A program made the position numbers and the translations under genes. 64,000 bases of DNA from Gavia stellata (lineage: Eukaryota > Chordata > Aves > Gaviiformes > Gaviidae): contig NC_082597.1 in NCBI RefSeq assembly GCF_030936135.1, positions 80,396,495 through 80,460,494 on the forward strand, in the 5' to 3' direction. The notes below the pieces were generated by a model, which saw nothing but the letters and a program-made list of their open reading frames with translations, did not search any database and was not told where the DNA came from. This document shows positions 45,527 through 57,983 of this stretch, one piece after another (position 1 is the stretch's first letter; every line of letters starts with the position of its first letter).

Positions 45527-48500
45527 TTCCCCATCTTTACCTGATCTAAAGAAATCCTAAAAGTCCCTGTATTCTACCCAAATTCAGCTAACTCTTGAGG
45601 ATGCAAAGCATCCCACTGAATTGGGACTTACTACAGAAATGCTTCTTATGCAGCCACCCCAAAAATACCAAGCACGCTCACATACAGAAGCTAATCTGTT
45701 GGCGTAACTTTTGATGCTCAATTATTATTTCTGACACAAAACTTGCTGTGGGGTTTTTAAGCACGCTAGCAAAGACGACAGCTTGTGAAGCACAAGGATA
45801 TTGTATGTTTGTCCAGCTATAAAAATTCAAATGAGCCTTGGACCCAGCAGTAAGCTTTTGCAAATATCTTTATCCAGACCCAAGTGAAGCAGCTGTTTGA
45901 ACTGCCACTGCTGCTTGTTTTACTTGAATGGTAAAATTAAACTGAAAAAGCTAAAGGAGAGATTTTAAAAGCAGTAATTAGTCCCGTCCACGTCTCACCC
46001 GTCAGGGAAGACCCACTCTGAGGTGCCACCCTTCCTCTCCCCCACTGTTGCCCCACTCCCCCATCCTCTCAGATGGGCCCAATCAGCCTTTTGTGTGGCT
46101 GCTCTCTAACTTGAAGGCATAAAAAAAATCTCAGGTAGGAATAAAGGAAAACCACCTAAAAATACAACAGTAGCTAGAAAAAAACCCACAGCAGGTGACT
46201 GAAAATGGCCATCTGCAAGCTCATTCTTGGTTCTTAGCCCAGACTCTCACACTCTCTTGTTCATGATGCTGTGTTTCCCGACTGGTACAGATATTTTTAT
46301 TTGTTTTTTGTTTGTTTGCTTTAAACTATCATGTCAGCATGTTCAAACCTATATTACACATCCATGGAACAATGCTATTGCATGAATGCTTAACATGGTT
46401 AGAAAAGCATCCCACTCTGTCTCAAGAAAAGATGCATTATCTCACCGTCATTTCCAGCACCACATTAAATTCCAGCTACTCTATGAAAGAAAACATACAG
46501 ACGTGGTTCACAAGAACTGCATATCCAACAGATCCTCAATATTACTGCTGTATCTGCAACTGCCCAAGGATACAGGAAAGGCAAGTCTTGCAGGGAGAGG
46601 TGACATCTTTTATGAGACCAGTTAATACAGAGTGATAAGGAGAGGGAGGGCACAAACTCCAGAATGCACGAGCCCTTCCTCACACACACGGACGTGAAAC
46701 AGAACCAAACGGTGACACAGAAACAAAAGCCAAGGATTCCAAAACATCTCAACATCCAGCCTGTCCCTCCTCCCAAACAGGAAAAGAAGAAGTCCAAAGC
46801 ACATCCCGAAGTATGTCATAAATTACCCAATGAATCATACTCCTCATGGAAACTGTCTGGCTGAAGCCACACCGCTGAAAATGCACGACACAAGACAGAA
46901 AGAAACCTAAAAGATACCTTCAAAGAAAGAATACTCCCCTCTCCCCGAATCCTTGGAGTTAATGCCAAAACAAGAAAATCCTGGAGTCATCACAGAGTTA
47001 CTAGATTTGTGGTACATTTTTCCCATAAACAAACTAACTTTTCTCTGGATTATCAAGTTGTTGTTTATTATTATTAACTCAAACTTGACCTAGATTTAGC
47101 TTTATATTCACAGCTTTTGTTTCAAGCTTGAAGTAGGGTTTGTGTTTGTGAAGCCTTGCTTGTCTTCCTCAAACTAGTCAGTTTAAACAGAAAAAAAGTA
47201 AAAATCCCTCTCCTTACAAACTTTTCTTATAGCCTGTCTGGAAAAAAGTTTGTATTTTCTGGGGGAAAAAAAAACACACCAGAAGAACAACAACCACAAA
47301 ACAAAAATCACAGACACAAAAAACCTATACAAAAATGCTAAGTTTCCTTAAAACTGTTTTTCAGGCTACTGAAAAACTTCCACCATTTCCAGGTACAAAG
47401 AAAATCGTACCACATCATTCAAAATTATAGAACTAGATTTCATCCTACAAAGCTACGAGAAGTAACTTTAAAGCAAAACCCAATTTTCTACAAAACCAGA
47501 TTTTTGTTTCCTTCAGTTCCAAGTTGACTTAAAGGTATCAGTGACAAAGATAAGCAGGTGAGATTAGATGCATTTGTCTTCACAAAGTCATGACTGTGAT
47601 AGATACAGTCACTATGTTTGTTACCTGGGTTTTTTGTTTGCTTGGGTTTTAATTCCGTTTGGATTGCAAAGACATGTTAGCTAGCTACTTTGCCTCCTAG
47701 AGTGGTGCATGCAATTTAGCTTCTCCATGGGAATTCCGAGCAGCATGAAAAGACTGACCCTGGTGGCTTCAACCATGGAGTCATGGCAAAAAGACACCCA
47801 ACAGAAGCCAGTTTCTACCAACGAATGCTGAAAGCGTTTCAGATGCGCAGACTTAGGCGAGAAATCTTTTCCAGCAAAGACTTCATCCCCGACTGCAACT
47901 GCCCTCTCTGATAGGACTTTAGCACAGGTCAAAATGTGCAGGAAGAGAGTTGAACGCAACCACAGAAGCGGAGGTCACCAGGAAAGAGGGGAAGGAGAAG
48001 CACTCCTCCCACCCCTTCAGGCTTCTTCCTCTGCAGCCAGCCACCAGGCTCAAGCTAGAGCAGCAAATGCCTAGGCACACACTTCTGAAACCAGATAATC
48101 CATAACCTGGGAGCTGGGCAAAGCCAAGCACAAATCCAAATAATTTTTTTCAACATCCAAATTTTAACTTAGCTTAGACTGCTTTGGAACTGGCAAAATA
48201 AAAAAAAACCTATGACTTAGACCTAGGAGAAAACGTATCTAATCTACCTGTAGCTACAATGCCTATCCAAGACTAAAACATTCTTCCTAATCTTGTTCTC
48301 ACCATCAGCTTAAAGCATAGTTTTGCCAAGGTTCAGCTTTCTGGCACTCTATTGAAAGCATAACCACATAAGATCTTCTTGCAAACCAGCTTTAGGTTTG
48401 GCAGGGAGACCACCTGGAATCAAATGTGTGCCTTTTGGTATGCCTATGGCCATATGCCTGAATTTTAGTCAAAAAGCAAGAAGCTGCAGGGATTTTAATT

Positions 48501-48897
48501 TTTTTTAAAAAATGTGTTTGGCAGCTCAATTCTCCTGATATTCCATGGGCACTGAGCATGCTTCAGTGCAGGGACAGACAGCGTGCAGAAGAGATGCTTT
48601 AAATCTAGGACTCACAAGCTAGCTCCGAACCAAACCACCAACTTGGTGCTCAAACTAGCTTCGATAGAAAGGTGGGTTTATTTGTGCAGGCTCACCCCAC
48701 AGCATGGCTAGAGCTTTCCATACCCCGGTTAAACACTTTCTCCACGGCACTTCCCAGGGTAGGGCAGATGGACTAGGCTGAGCATCTCCATCTGCACTAT
48801 CCCTCTCGCTGCCACGTCCAGAACGATTTGTTCTGCAATTATTGCTGTGTGCCGTTACAGTACCAAACACCAGAGAAAGCAGATCATCTCTTAAGCT
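45527..48897. other. Spacer between CR1 fragments (3.4 kb)
   Basis: AT-rich, with scattered short A or T runs (near 47266 and 48499). No exon, RNA gene or recognisable transposon was seen. Confidence 0.6.
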
Positions 48898-49110
48898 TCA
48901 CAGAATCACAGAATCGTTAAGGTTGGAAAAGACCTTTAAGATCATCAAGTCCAACCATCAACCCAACCCCACCATGCCCATTAAACCATGTCCCGAAGTG
49001 CCACATCCACACGTTCCTTGAACACCTCCAGGGATGGTGACTCCACCACCTCCCGGGGCAGCCTGTCCCAATGCTTCACCACTCTCTCCGTAAAGAAATT
49101 TCTCCTAATA
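48898..49110 (-). mobile_element. CR1 LINE 3' end (~210 bp), minus orientation
   Basis: Begins TCACAGAATCACAGAATCG, then GGTTGGAAAAGACCTTTAAG, CCACCATGCCCATTAAACC, CACCTCCAGGGATGGTGACT, and ends CCGTAAAGAAATTTCTCC. This is the reverse complement of a standard avian CR1 3' UTR. It matches its family closely by eye, so it may be younger than the copy at 45.2 kb, and it lies in the opposite orientation. Confidence 0.94.
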
Positions 49111-52100
49111 ACACACAGACAGCATAAGAAATGGAAAATAATCCTACCGTGAGCACACAGAAGTTGCTGCAGACGGCAGGGGTGGCCTGTATATGGAGTT
49201 GAGTGAGAAATATACTGGAATAACTGAAGGAGAGGAAATACACACTAGTGCCCGAAAAAGATGAACCCGGCCACCAGATATTAATCCACCAAAACTACAG
49301 CTGTCCCCAAGAGTTGACACACCTTTGGCTTTAAAAAGACAAAGTGTGCAGTGCTTGGATGGGAAAGGGGGACTTGTCCAAAGAATTCCTGCTCGACTGG
49401 TACAAACGGACGGTGTCCGCTGCATGGATCTAAAGATCCAAAGCCCTGTGGCACAGTTTGAAGCGCACCATTGCCCCCCACGCTAGACTTCCGTAGCTTT
49501 TTGGTGTGTTTAAGGTAAAACTCAAGTTAGTAACTCCTTCCAGCAAGTCTGTAGAGTCAGTTTTGAGAAAGCACCAGCGTGACGATTGCTCATGCAGTCT
49601 CAGCACACCGTCCTTGTTCTTACGCAGCACAATAGGGACGTTCCTTACATAAGCACCTTCCTTGGGGCGGTACTCGCTCAATCGAGGAGTAATTATTTAA
49701 CCACAATTCCGTCTGCTTTGCATTACCGTTAAAATAATCTTATGCAAAAAGGTAAGAGCTTGGCTATGAGTCCTTAGACCAAATATTCACTTACCAGTGT
49801 TGTGCTGCTTGCCAGGTCATTGCTGTTTGTACTTTAGAAGCTTGCACCAGACAGATCGTGCCAAATCCCAAGAACTTTGTCATTAAATGAAAAAATTTAA
49901 GCCTAACAGTAGGAAGTGCTCTCCATGCTTTGCTAATCTTGTCAAACTATACTGTACAGACAATTACAATTAGTAAAAGTATTCTTAGGAAGCTTAATGA
50001 CAACTTTGGAGCCATGGTTTCTCTGCTTCAGGTAGACTGGAACGAGGAAAACAGCGGGGAACAAAGTTTCTCCTGCTGTACTTTAGCCCCTCATAAACAC
50101 AAAAAGGTCTCCCAAGGGAAACTTCCCACTCCAGACAGCAATTTAAGTGGTACAGATCTACCCAGGAACATCAGCTTCTCCTTCTGCCTTCCCATGGGCA
50201 ACACCTTTACTACCAGCACCTGGGCTTGTAACCACAGAAAAGCACAATCCTGTTCTGCATTAACTACTTCAAGGCATTTGAGGTGTTTCTTCTGAAAGGA
50301 GTGAACAGACAAAGCTCACCAGCTCCAAGAAGAACATCTGAAAAAACACTCCTGCTGTCACCACCCAACAAAGACAGAGAAGTGCAATAAAATGACCTAC
50401 TTCTTCACTGCATTTTGTATCTACTACCGCATATAGAAACTCCCATGACTTAAAGCAGTGGCTCCCAGACAAGCTGCTGAATAGTCTAGGTAAGTATCTT
50501 TTAGCACATTTCTATTTTGACAAAACCATAGTCACATCCGATATCCTTTTGGTGAAAAACTGACATCAAGTAAATGATTTACTGTCTTAGATTTTAGTTA
50601 ATCTGGCCCTTTGTGATCATTTACACCTAAAAAGAAATGTGAATTCTAACTATGGCTACCTTCTTTAGTATTTTTAAGGCACAATCAAGTCCTCCTGGGG
50701 CCTGTCACAGACTGCCTATCCATCCGGTAAGGCTAAAGGCAATTCCCACGGTACTTCACCCAACCCTTGCTCTTTTCAGACATTTAAATGCATTCAGGTT
50801 TATCCATGAGAAAGCTTCTTTAAAGAGCAAGCTCCATGTCTGAATCCAGCAATTAGATTATCAATAGTTTCAGGCACAGACAAGTTGGCAAAATCGATCT
50901 CTGAACTGCTCATGCCCCAAGCAGGAATGGTGCGTTGTATCCACCATGGCAGAAGCATTCAGAACATTACAAAGAGACCAGCCAACGTGTGAAGAGCCTG
51001 GAGGTAACACTTCCATCAGGTTTACTGAGATAAGCATCTTCCGATTGTCTCACAACAATTAAGAAAACCTTGAAGTTGAATAATTGCAAAGGAGAAGAGC
51101 AACTCTGGGCCACCTTTTACGCTTCATGGGTTTCAACTAAACCATAAAGAACAGGAGATTAAGCCTCCTGGAAGGTCTGGTAATTTTGTTACCTTATTTA
51201 TACTATTATGATGATCAATTGTGTTTTGATTTTAATTTTTGAATCCAGAGATGAGTTACTTAATCCATTACAAAACTACAAGCATGTCAAAATCTTTTCA
51301 GGTTAATGGCCACGTTAAGAGATCAATGACTTTCCGGCACCTTATACAAACAGCTCAGTGAAAACCCACCATTAACTGTTAGCATCTGACGGGCCTTTTA
51401 AAGACAGGGACAGATCTGAAAATTCAATCCGCAAACTTGCCAATTTGTTGTATCTTTGAGTTTCCTTAAAAAAACCACCCTGAAAGCGAGTCTCAGTTTA
51501 ACACATATATGTGCACTACTTCATTAAGTTCATAGAGAACACAGTAACAGCAGCAGTCAAAGGCAAGCCCTGCTGGAGCAGAATCAAGTTTGCATGAAGT
51601 ATGTTTTGGGGACTGTCAGGAACCACCACATGTAATCCCATCACTTTGACATCTCGTCTCATCTTAGATTTCTGTCTCTAAATTTAGATCTGTTAAAACC
51701 TCCACAGCAAAACCTAATCATATATTAAGGAAACAGTCACTGCTTGTAACACAGTCTCAAGAGAGAAAGTAGAAAGACAGGAATTAACACCAGAAGTTAC
51801 AGAAGAAAGGTGGTTTTGTTTGTTTAAGACTTACTTTGAAGATGTCATCTTGTGCATGCCAACTGTTGGCAGTCATCAACAAAAATAAATTCTTGCTGTT
51901 AACAGAGTAGCTGAAAAGACAGGCAACTTAAGATGTTACTACACTTTCTTCTGGATTTTAACCACCACGCGTTGCAATAAAAACCACGACAGAAAGAAAA
52001 CATGATTAACTGATGGCCAATCTAGAAAAATGCATCACTAGCTAATGGCTTCACCTACAAATCAAGTCACTGCATGTTTCACTCATCTCTAGTACCCTCC

Positions 52101-54106
52101 TGATGGAACTCAAAAATCTGCTACAGCTGACAGACTCCCGCTTTTTGCATTTCCCTTTCCCATCAACTTACTTCATCTCATGACGGATCTCTCCCTAGAC
52201 TTCTACATCAAAGCTAGAGTTGTATCCTGCCCTTTTGTCCGCTTGGTAGACAATTTAAACACCATAGATGGATGAAAAATGCTCACCTAGGCACATAATC
52301 TCTTTTTGCTCGTAGCACAGTAGTACTTCCTTTGGCCTTGAATATGCTGCTCCCACCAACGCAGAACACTGCAGCAAATGTGATTTGCCAGACCTGTTCC
52401 TTTGACCAGATGAACACATCTCATTTTCTTCTTTGGCTGTATGAGGTAACATGAGACATCCACCTATCTCCTTCCAAACACTGCCTCAAAACCACTTCTT
52501 TGCCACAATGTCTGCAAGGACTTTGGCATCAGTACTAAGACCATTATGTCAACCAGAATTGCCTAGGTGAACACCATTCCTCTCTGCCTGCGGGACCACC
52601 ATACACAGCAGAATCCCTGGTCTGCGACCGGCCTCCTGGGTTCTGTAATAAAATATCTGCATTACTGCATGGAAGAGATACTCTAAAGGAAAGTGTATAT
52701 TAAGTAAAAATAAGCTGCAACTTTGGTTTTAGATGCCAAAGCAAACAAGATTAGTACTCCATAAAGAAAATAACGGAGTTATTTATCGCTTTGGAGTTCT
52801 ACCAAGTATTTGATACAACCAAGCTAAAGCCTAGGATTTTAGTATATTTTCATTACAACTTGTTTTTGAGTAATTGGGTCTCAAGACAGCACTGATTTTT
52901 GCAGAAGAAAGATGCAATCTCTAAAACCTTTTCTCTACTTCTGGAGTAACACTTATTAATCATCCCATTTCACAACAGTGACCTTAACAAAAAAAAAAAA
53001 AAGGAAACAACAAGTATTTTGATAACAAGTTTTCTGTGCTTAGTGTTTCACAACAATTTTATGCTTGCAGAGATGCCATGCCATTCTGGACAGAGTATTT
53101 CAAAATGGAAACCTATCAGGAAGGAATTTAGAGAATCATGCTCCCCAAATGAAGGGAAGACAGCTGATAAAGAAGCAGAAAGTGCATTATACTATCAGTG
53201 CAGCCTTCCTTTAGTTGGTAAAATGGCAGTGGCATTACATTTGAAGTCAACTGAAGCACTCTGTATATGAGGAACCATAAGTTGCCATGAAGATTGATGA
53301 GGAAGAGTCTTTTCCTAGGGGAAAATAAAAACAAACAAACCCCAAGAAGACTGTATGTGGCTGTCAGGAGGAGGGGAGGAACAACAGGAAGGAGGAAGAA
53401 GTCGCTATGAAACTGGCATCTTTAATTCAGGAAGACATCAGAGCTCTTGCAGTTCCCACAAACGAAACAAGGAATCACATAGTTACTGTGGAAAAGGGGG
53501 AAGAGTCAAGCCAGTTCTGTTTAGAGAAGGAAGTAAGGGGAGTACCATGCCAAACGCAAGAGGAATTTAATCTGACGAAGGAGAATCTACATTTCCATTC
53601 AGCCTTTGAACCATGGCAGGCCATGCCAAGGGACATTTTTTGTTCTGTGTTTGTTCTTTACCTGAAAATAAGAAACTCAGCTTTTCTCCTGCTCCTCGCT
53701 AGAATGATCTTAGTACTATGTTGGAAAGCCAGTTTACTGTTTGCATTAGCTCACCACTAAATGACAGTGGCCACAATACAACCGAGTTCACCACACTACG
53801 AAAACTAGTATCATGCCGTTACATTTCAGAAATGGTGATTAAGACACCGCCGGTCCAAAAGTCCTCAATTCAAGGAGAAAGAGGAAATTAAAAGCTGCAT
53901 GTTTAGCTCCCAGCTGAGTCTGGAAGTTGCGGAAGGTATACATACCACTTCACAAGGAAAGGGAACAGGAAGCCAGGGAAGAAAAGAGTCATTATGTTTA
54001 AATGGTAACATTTTCGTGAGGTTACGCAGGCCAAATGAGCATATCCCAGAAAAATGTGAATCCAAGCCTGGGTAAAGAAACAGAAAGCAGGATAAATGAC
54101 AGCAGC

Positions 54107-54144
54107 GGGGGGGGGGGGGGGGGGGTGGGGTGGGTGGGGAACGA
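54107..54144. repeat. G19 homopolymer with G4-prone tail
   Basis: G19 at 54107-54125 followed by TGGGGTGGGTGGGGA. The plus strand has four or more G-runs with single-T spacers and so fits a G-quadruplex pattern. Confidence 0.9.
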
Positions 54145-56221
54145 CGGACCAACAAAAAAAAGCCTTAGGACAGCAAAGAGTATCAGGTCGGAAAAACATA
54201 TCAAAATAATACGAAAAATCGTAAGAGCTGATGCACAAAAATGGAAGGGTGCAATTAAATGAGATACTAGCAACTAGGTAACAATAGCTGAGAGAGCAAA
54301 AATAGGTTTCTTCGCAAGAGCCTCTCCCACACAGGATGCTGGCAACAGGTAAGTTTGAGATAGACTAAGATGATCTACTGCCAGGATCGACATGTCAAAA
54401 GAAGAGAAGAAAAAAACCAGATTGATTAACTAACAGTAGGTCACCATGTCCTCAAGATTTATGAGAGAATTACAGAACGTAAGGGCTGAGCAGATAACAG
54501 AAATATGTAATGCTTATTAAAGCGAGCTATTCCAGCATGGGTACAAAGTGTTTGTAAAACATGCTATAGGTGACAGAAAAAAGAAAAAGAAAGGAAAAAA
54601 ATAAGTAAAAATCTGTGAACTTCAGTATTAGAAAAACCGATTTAAAAGTAGCCATACAGAACCTTTGGCAGACCTGATGATAGGCATAAAGGAACATAAA
54701 GCAAGAAATAAGGAAGGACGCAGAACCACCCTTCTCCATCTGACCCAAACCCACCATTAAATTTGCCCACGTGTCTTTGAGCATGCCAACTCAATTGTTT
54801 AAAGGAACTTTATGTAGACTTACTAGAAAGTCCATTTTGTAATCTATAACAAAAAGTTCCAAAGAATCTAAATTTTAAGATAAACATAATATTTACAACC
54901 GTATGCACACAGCCATTCCCCACCACTGAGGAGATGGAAAAAAACTCAGAGGAGTAGTAGAGAAAAAAAGAAGACAGACAAATTGATGTCTCTGTTGATA
55001 GAAACAATATTGGACACAGTTATTGGAAATTAACCACTTGTTAGGTTAATTCTTTAGCTTTGCACCTGGCTGAATGGCAGAGCTGTGTCAGACAGACAGG
55101 CTACTTCAGTTTTTTGTTTGTACAAACCCACATGCAAATTTGATGCAAGTCAGCAAAACTCCATCTGCATGGTCTGAAAAAAAAAAAGAAGTCTCTTCCC
55201 TGAATGACAAAAGCCCTCAGTTGCCAAAATGCCACCAAGAACAACACTAGTATCGACATGCTGTAGGGACAGCAGCTTCATCAGTAGGATGCTCTGGATT
55301 CCTATCTGCCCTATACATGATCTTCTGCAACACCATCTCTTCCAGTGTGGATGCCATTGCATTACAGCAATGCAAGCAGCCATACAGCGACAGGAGCTCT
55401 GCAGAGCCGCGGCTGAACCAGCAGAACTTTGTTACTCTAGGCAGGATCCCAAGAAGATGATCCTGGTATCAGCATACTATTACTCAAAGTAAATGTAAAG
55501 AACACTCAGAAAACCCAAATGGTTTTGAGATTGAAATCATACAAAAAATACAATGTTATGATTAAAAAGAAGTCAGAACTCCCCCACCCCGCTCAAGAGG
55601 AATGGGAGTACTAAATCAAGTTCTAGGTTTAATCAACACCTCCCCCAGAGCAGTGGGCAGAGATGACACAAGCAATTAACAAGTGAGAAAAACGAGAGTT
55701 CCATATGAGAACTCTGAAGACACTGGTACTATTTAAATTAATATGAGGTGAAAAGGAAAAAAAAAATAAAATCAGACAGTGTAAAAAATTAATAGGCATT
55801 ACTAGCCACCCATTCTCAAAGCAGAAAACAGACTTTTCATTTTATCAAATAAGTATGATACCAAGGAAATGCTTTCAAGTTTTCAGTAAAAAGGGATTAG
55901 GCTTTCATTTCAATTTCCTTTGAAAGACCAAGTAAAGATCAGAAATCACAAGCATATTCAAACAAATACATCACAAGCTAGTGAATGTGCAAAATTTATC
56001 TGCCTACCTCAGCTAGTTATAACCACTAAAACTACATACTATGTGTTCCATGAAGAACATGAATCCAGATCTTAATTCATTATACCTAGATGTAGCCTAA
56101 GAAGGCTTATCTGCAAGGCTGTTTTGCTTCGCTAGCTAATTAATTGCTTTTCTTATCATAAAAAACATTGAGAAATCACTTTGAATGAAAGCTTTCTAAG
56201 ACAGAAGCTGCGCTGGACAGA

Positions 56222-56322
56222 ATGTGCGTGTATATATACATATTTGCATGTGTTCATATATAGAGAGATACACAGTTTATATGTAGGTGTATGTATATAA
56301 AAACACACACTCACACACACGT
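56222..56322. repeat. Compound TG/TA/CA microsatellite
   Basis: A run of TGTATATATACATA, TATATAGAGAGATACACAG, GTATGTATATA and ACACACACTCACACACACG segments. Alternating purine-pyrimidine sequence without other features. Confidence 0.7.
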
Positions 56323-56432
56323 CCTGCCACTGTTTTGAAGGAAAAGCATCCTGACAGAACTCAAGTTCTAAACTTGTCAGGTGACAGACAAGCAAGAGTT
56401 GCCAATAGAGCACAAAGCTTTCGGAGCTCTGG

Positions 56433-56459
56433 GAAGCCAAGCCAAGCCGAGCCAAGCCA
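56433..56459. repeat. GCCAA pentanucleotide repeat
   Basis: About five AGCCA units in a row, one altered to AGCCG. Short and local. Confidence 0.7.
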
Positions 56460-57964
56460 ACTTGAACACACAGCGACGAAGAGCTATCAGGTTTTTAGCT
56501 TCAATCAATGGTACCAGTCTTAGTCTCCAGTGGGTGAATCCACGTAACAAATACACTTCTTGCTGCCTCTGCAGAAAGACAATCTTGGAAAGGAATTCCT
56601 CTGAGTTTCAACAATTCCCTCCAGACTACCATGGGCTGCAACAGGCTTACTTGCACTGCAGGACACAGGTAACTCCTGTGGACACCCTCATGACTTGGCT
56701 TCTGGGCCAAGCACACAGGAAGCCCCCAAACAAGGACAAAAGATGGGTCTCTGGAACAAGAGGAAATTCTTCTGCTGGAGCACGCCGGACTAGTAAACCA
56801 CGAAGCCCATTCCTACCCCCTCAACACATCAACAGGAGGCAAAGCCCACCATATCTTTGGCTGCTCCAAGAACTGCTGTTTCAGAGCATCAAATGCACAA
56901 CAGGCACCCAACTGAAAGGGCAGACTGAGGGGAGACACTCCATGGGAGCTTAAAACAAGCTAAGTCAGGGCTACCAGAGAACAGCCATGTCCCTTATGCC
57001 AGCTCACATGTTAATTCAGTGAGCTGACTTAAAGAGCTAAATCAGTCACAAAATAACTGTACAAGCAAGTAGAATAAACAAACACATAAACAAACCCCAT
57101 CCAAATAATTTTCAGCCGTTTCTGGTTCCCAGCTCTGGCTTAGTGTGGGATCCTGAGAGCCATTAAAAGAGTGAGTTTGCAATGACAGAGGCTGGGAAGA
57201 GAAGAGAAGAATCACAGTAACCGTGAGCATTTGCTGTTACCTGCCATAGAAACGCACGCTACGTTGCACTAACTCGAGAGAGCTCCACCAGTTTCAGTGG
57301 ATCCATGCCACCGTTCTCCCATTTCACTTCTACTGCTGCTGAACCTATTTCTTTCAGTCAATAAGGGTAATAAGAAGTTGGGCAGAACGCAGAAGAAAGG
57401 AGAGGATGGCCTACAGAGTATTTTACTCTAAGGCTTGTCTACGTGTCAAAAAGGCAGATAATTTAAGGTCTGGCATGGAGCGAATGACCATCTAGAGCCT
57501 ATGAAGCAAACAGTTTGATGGATTTCTGGTCTGCTTCAAGCAAAACATAAACAGGTTAGCTCAAACAGCACAATAGGCTAACTTGTGAGTTCATTCTCTG
57601 ACTCGGCCTCAAGTGAAGTACGAGCAGTCACAAAAACTACTCTAAGCAGCAGCCGCACGGCAGCAGCTAGAGGCAGAGGGGCTGTGTCAAGCAGCTGGAC
57701 TTGGTAACCTTTTCTACTAGCACAGCTGGAAAAAGACACTTTGTCAATAGCTTTTAGGCTCCTGTTCCTCTGCTTGAGGTTAAAGCTCCCTGTAGCACTG
57801 ACTAGTTGTGTTTACAAAGCACTCGCACCAGTGGCAGCACGTAACATAACCCAAAAACGTTAGAAGACAAACAGCTGGAACATTTGTACCTGCAACTTTG
57901 TTGGAGGACATCAGCCTCTTGAACTGGACACGTTCTAGAAGCAAACAAAAATTTGCCAAGTTTT

Positions 57965-57983
57965 TTGTTTGTTTGTTTGTTTT
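57965..57983. repeat. (TTTG)n microsatellite
   Basis: Four TTTG units, flanked by T-rich sequence. A simple repeat. Confidence 0.75.
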
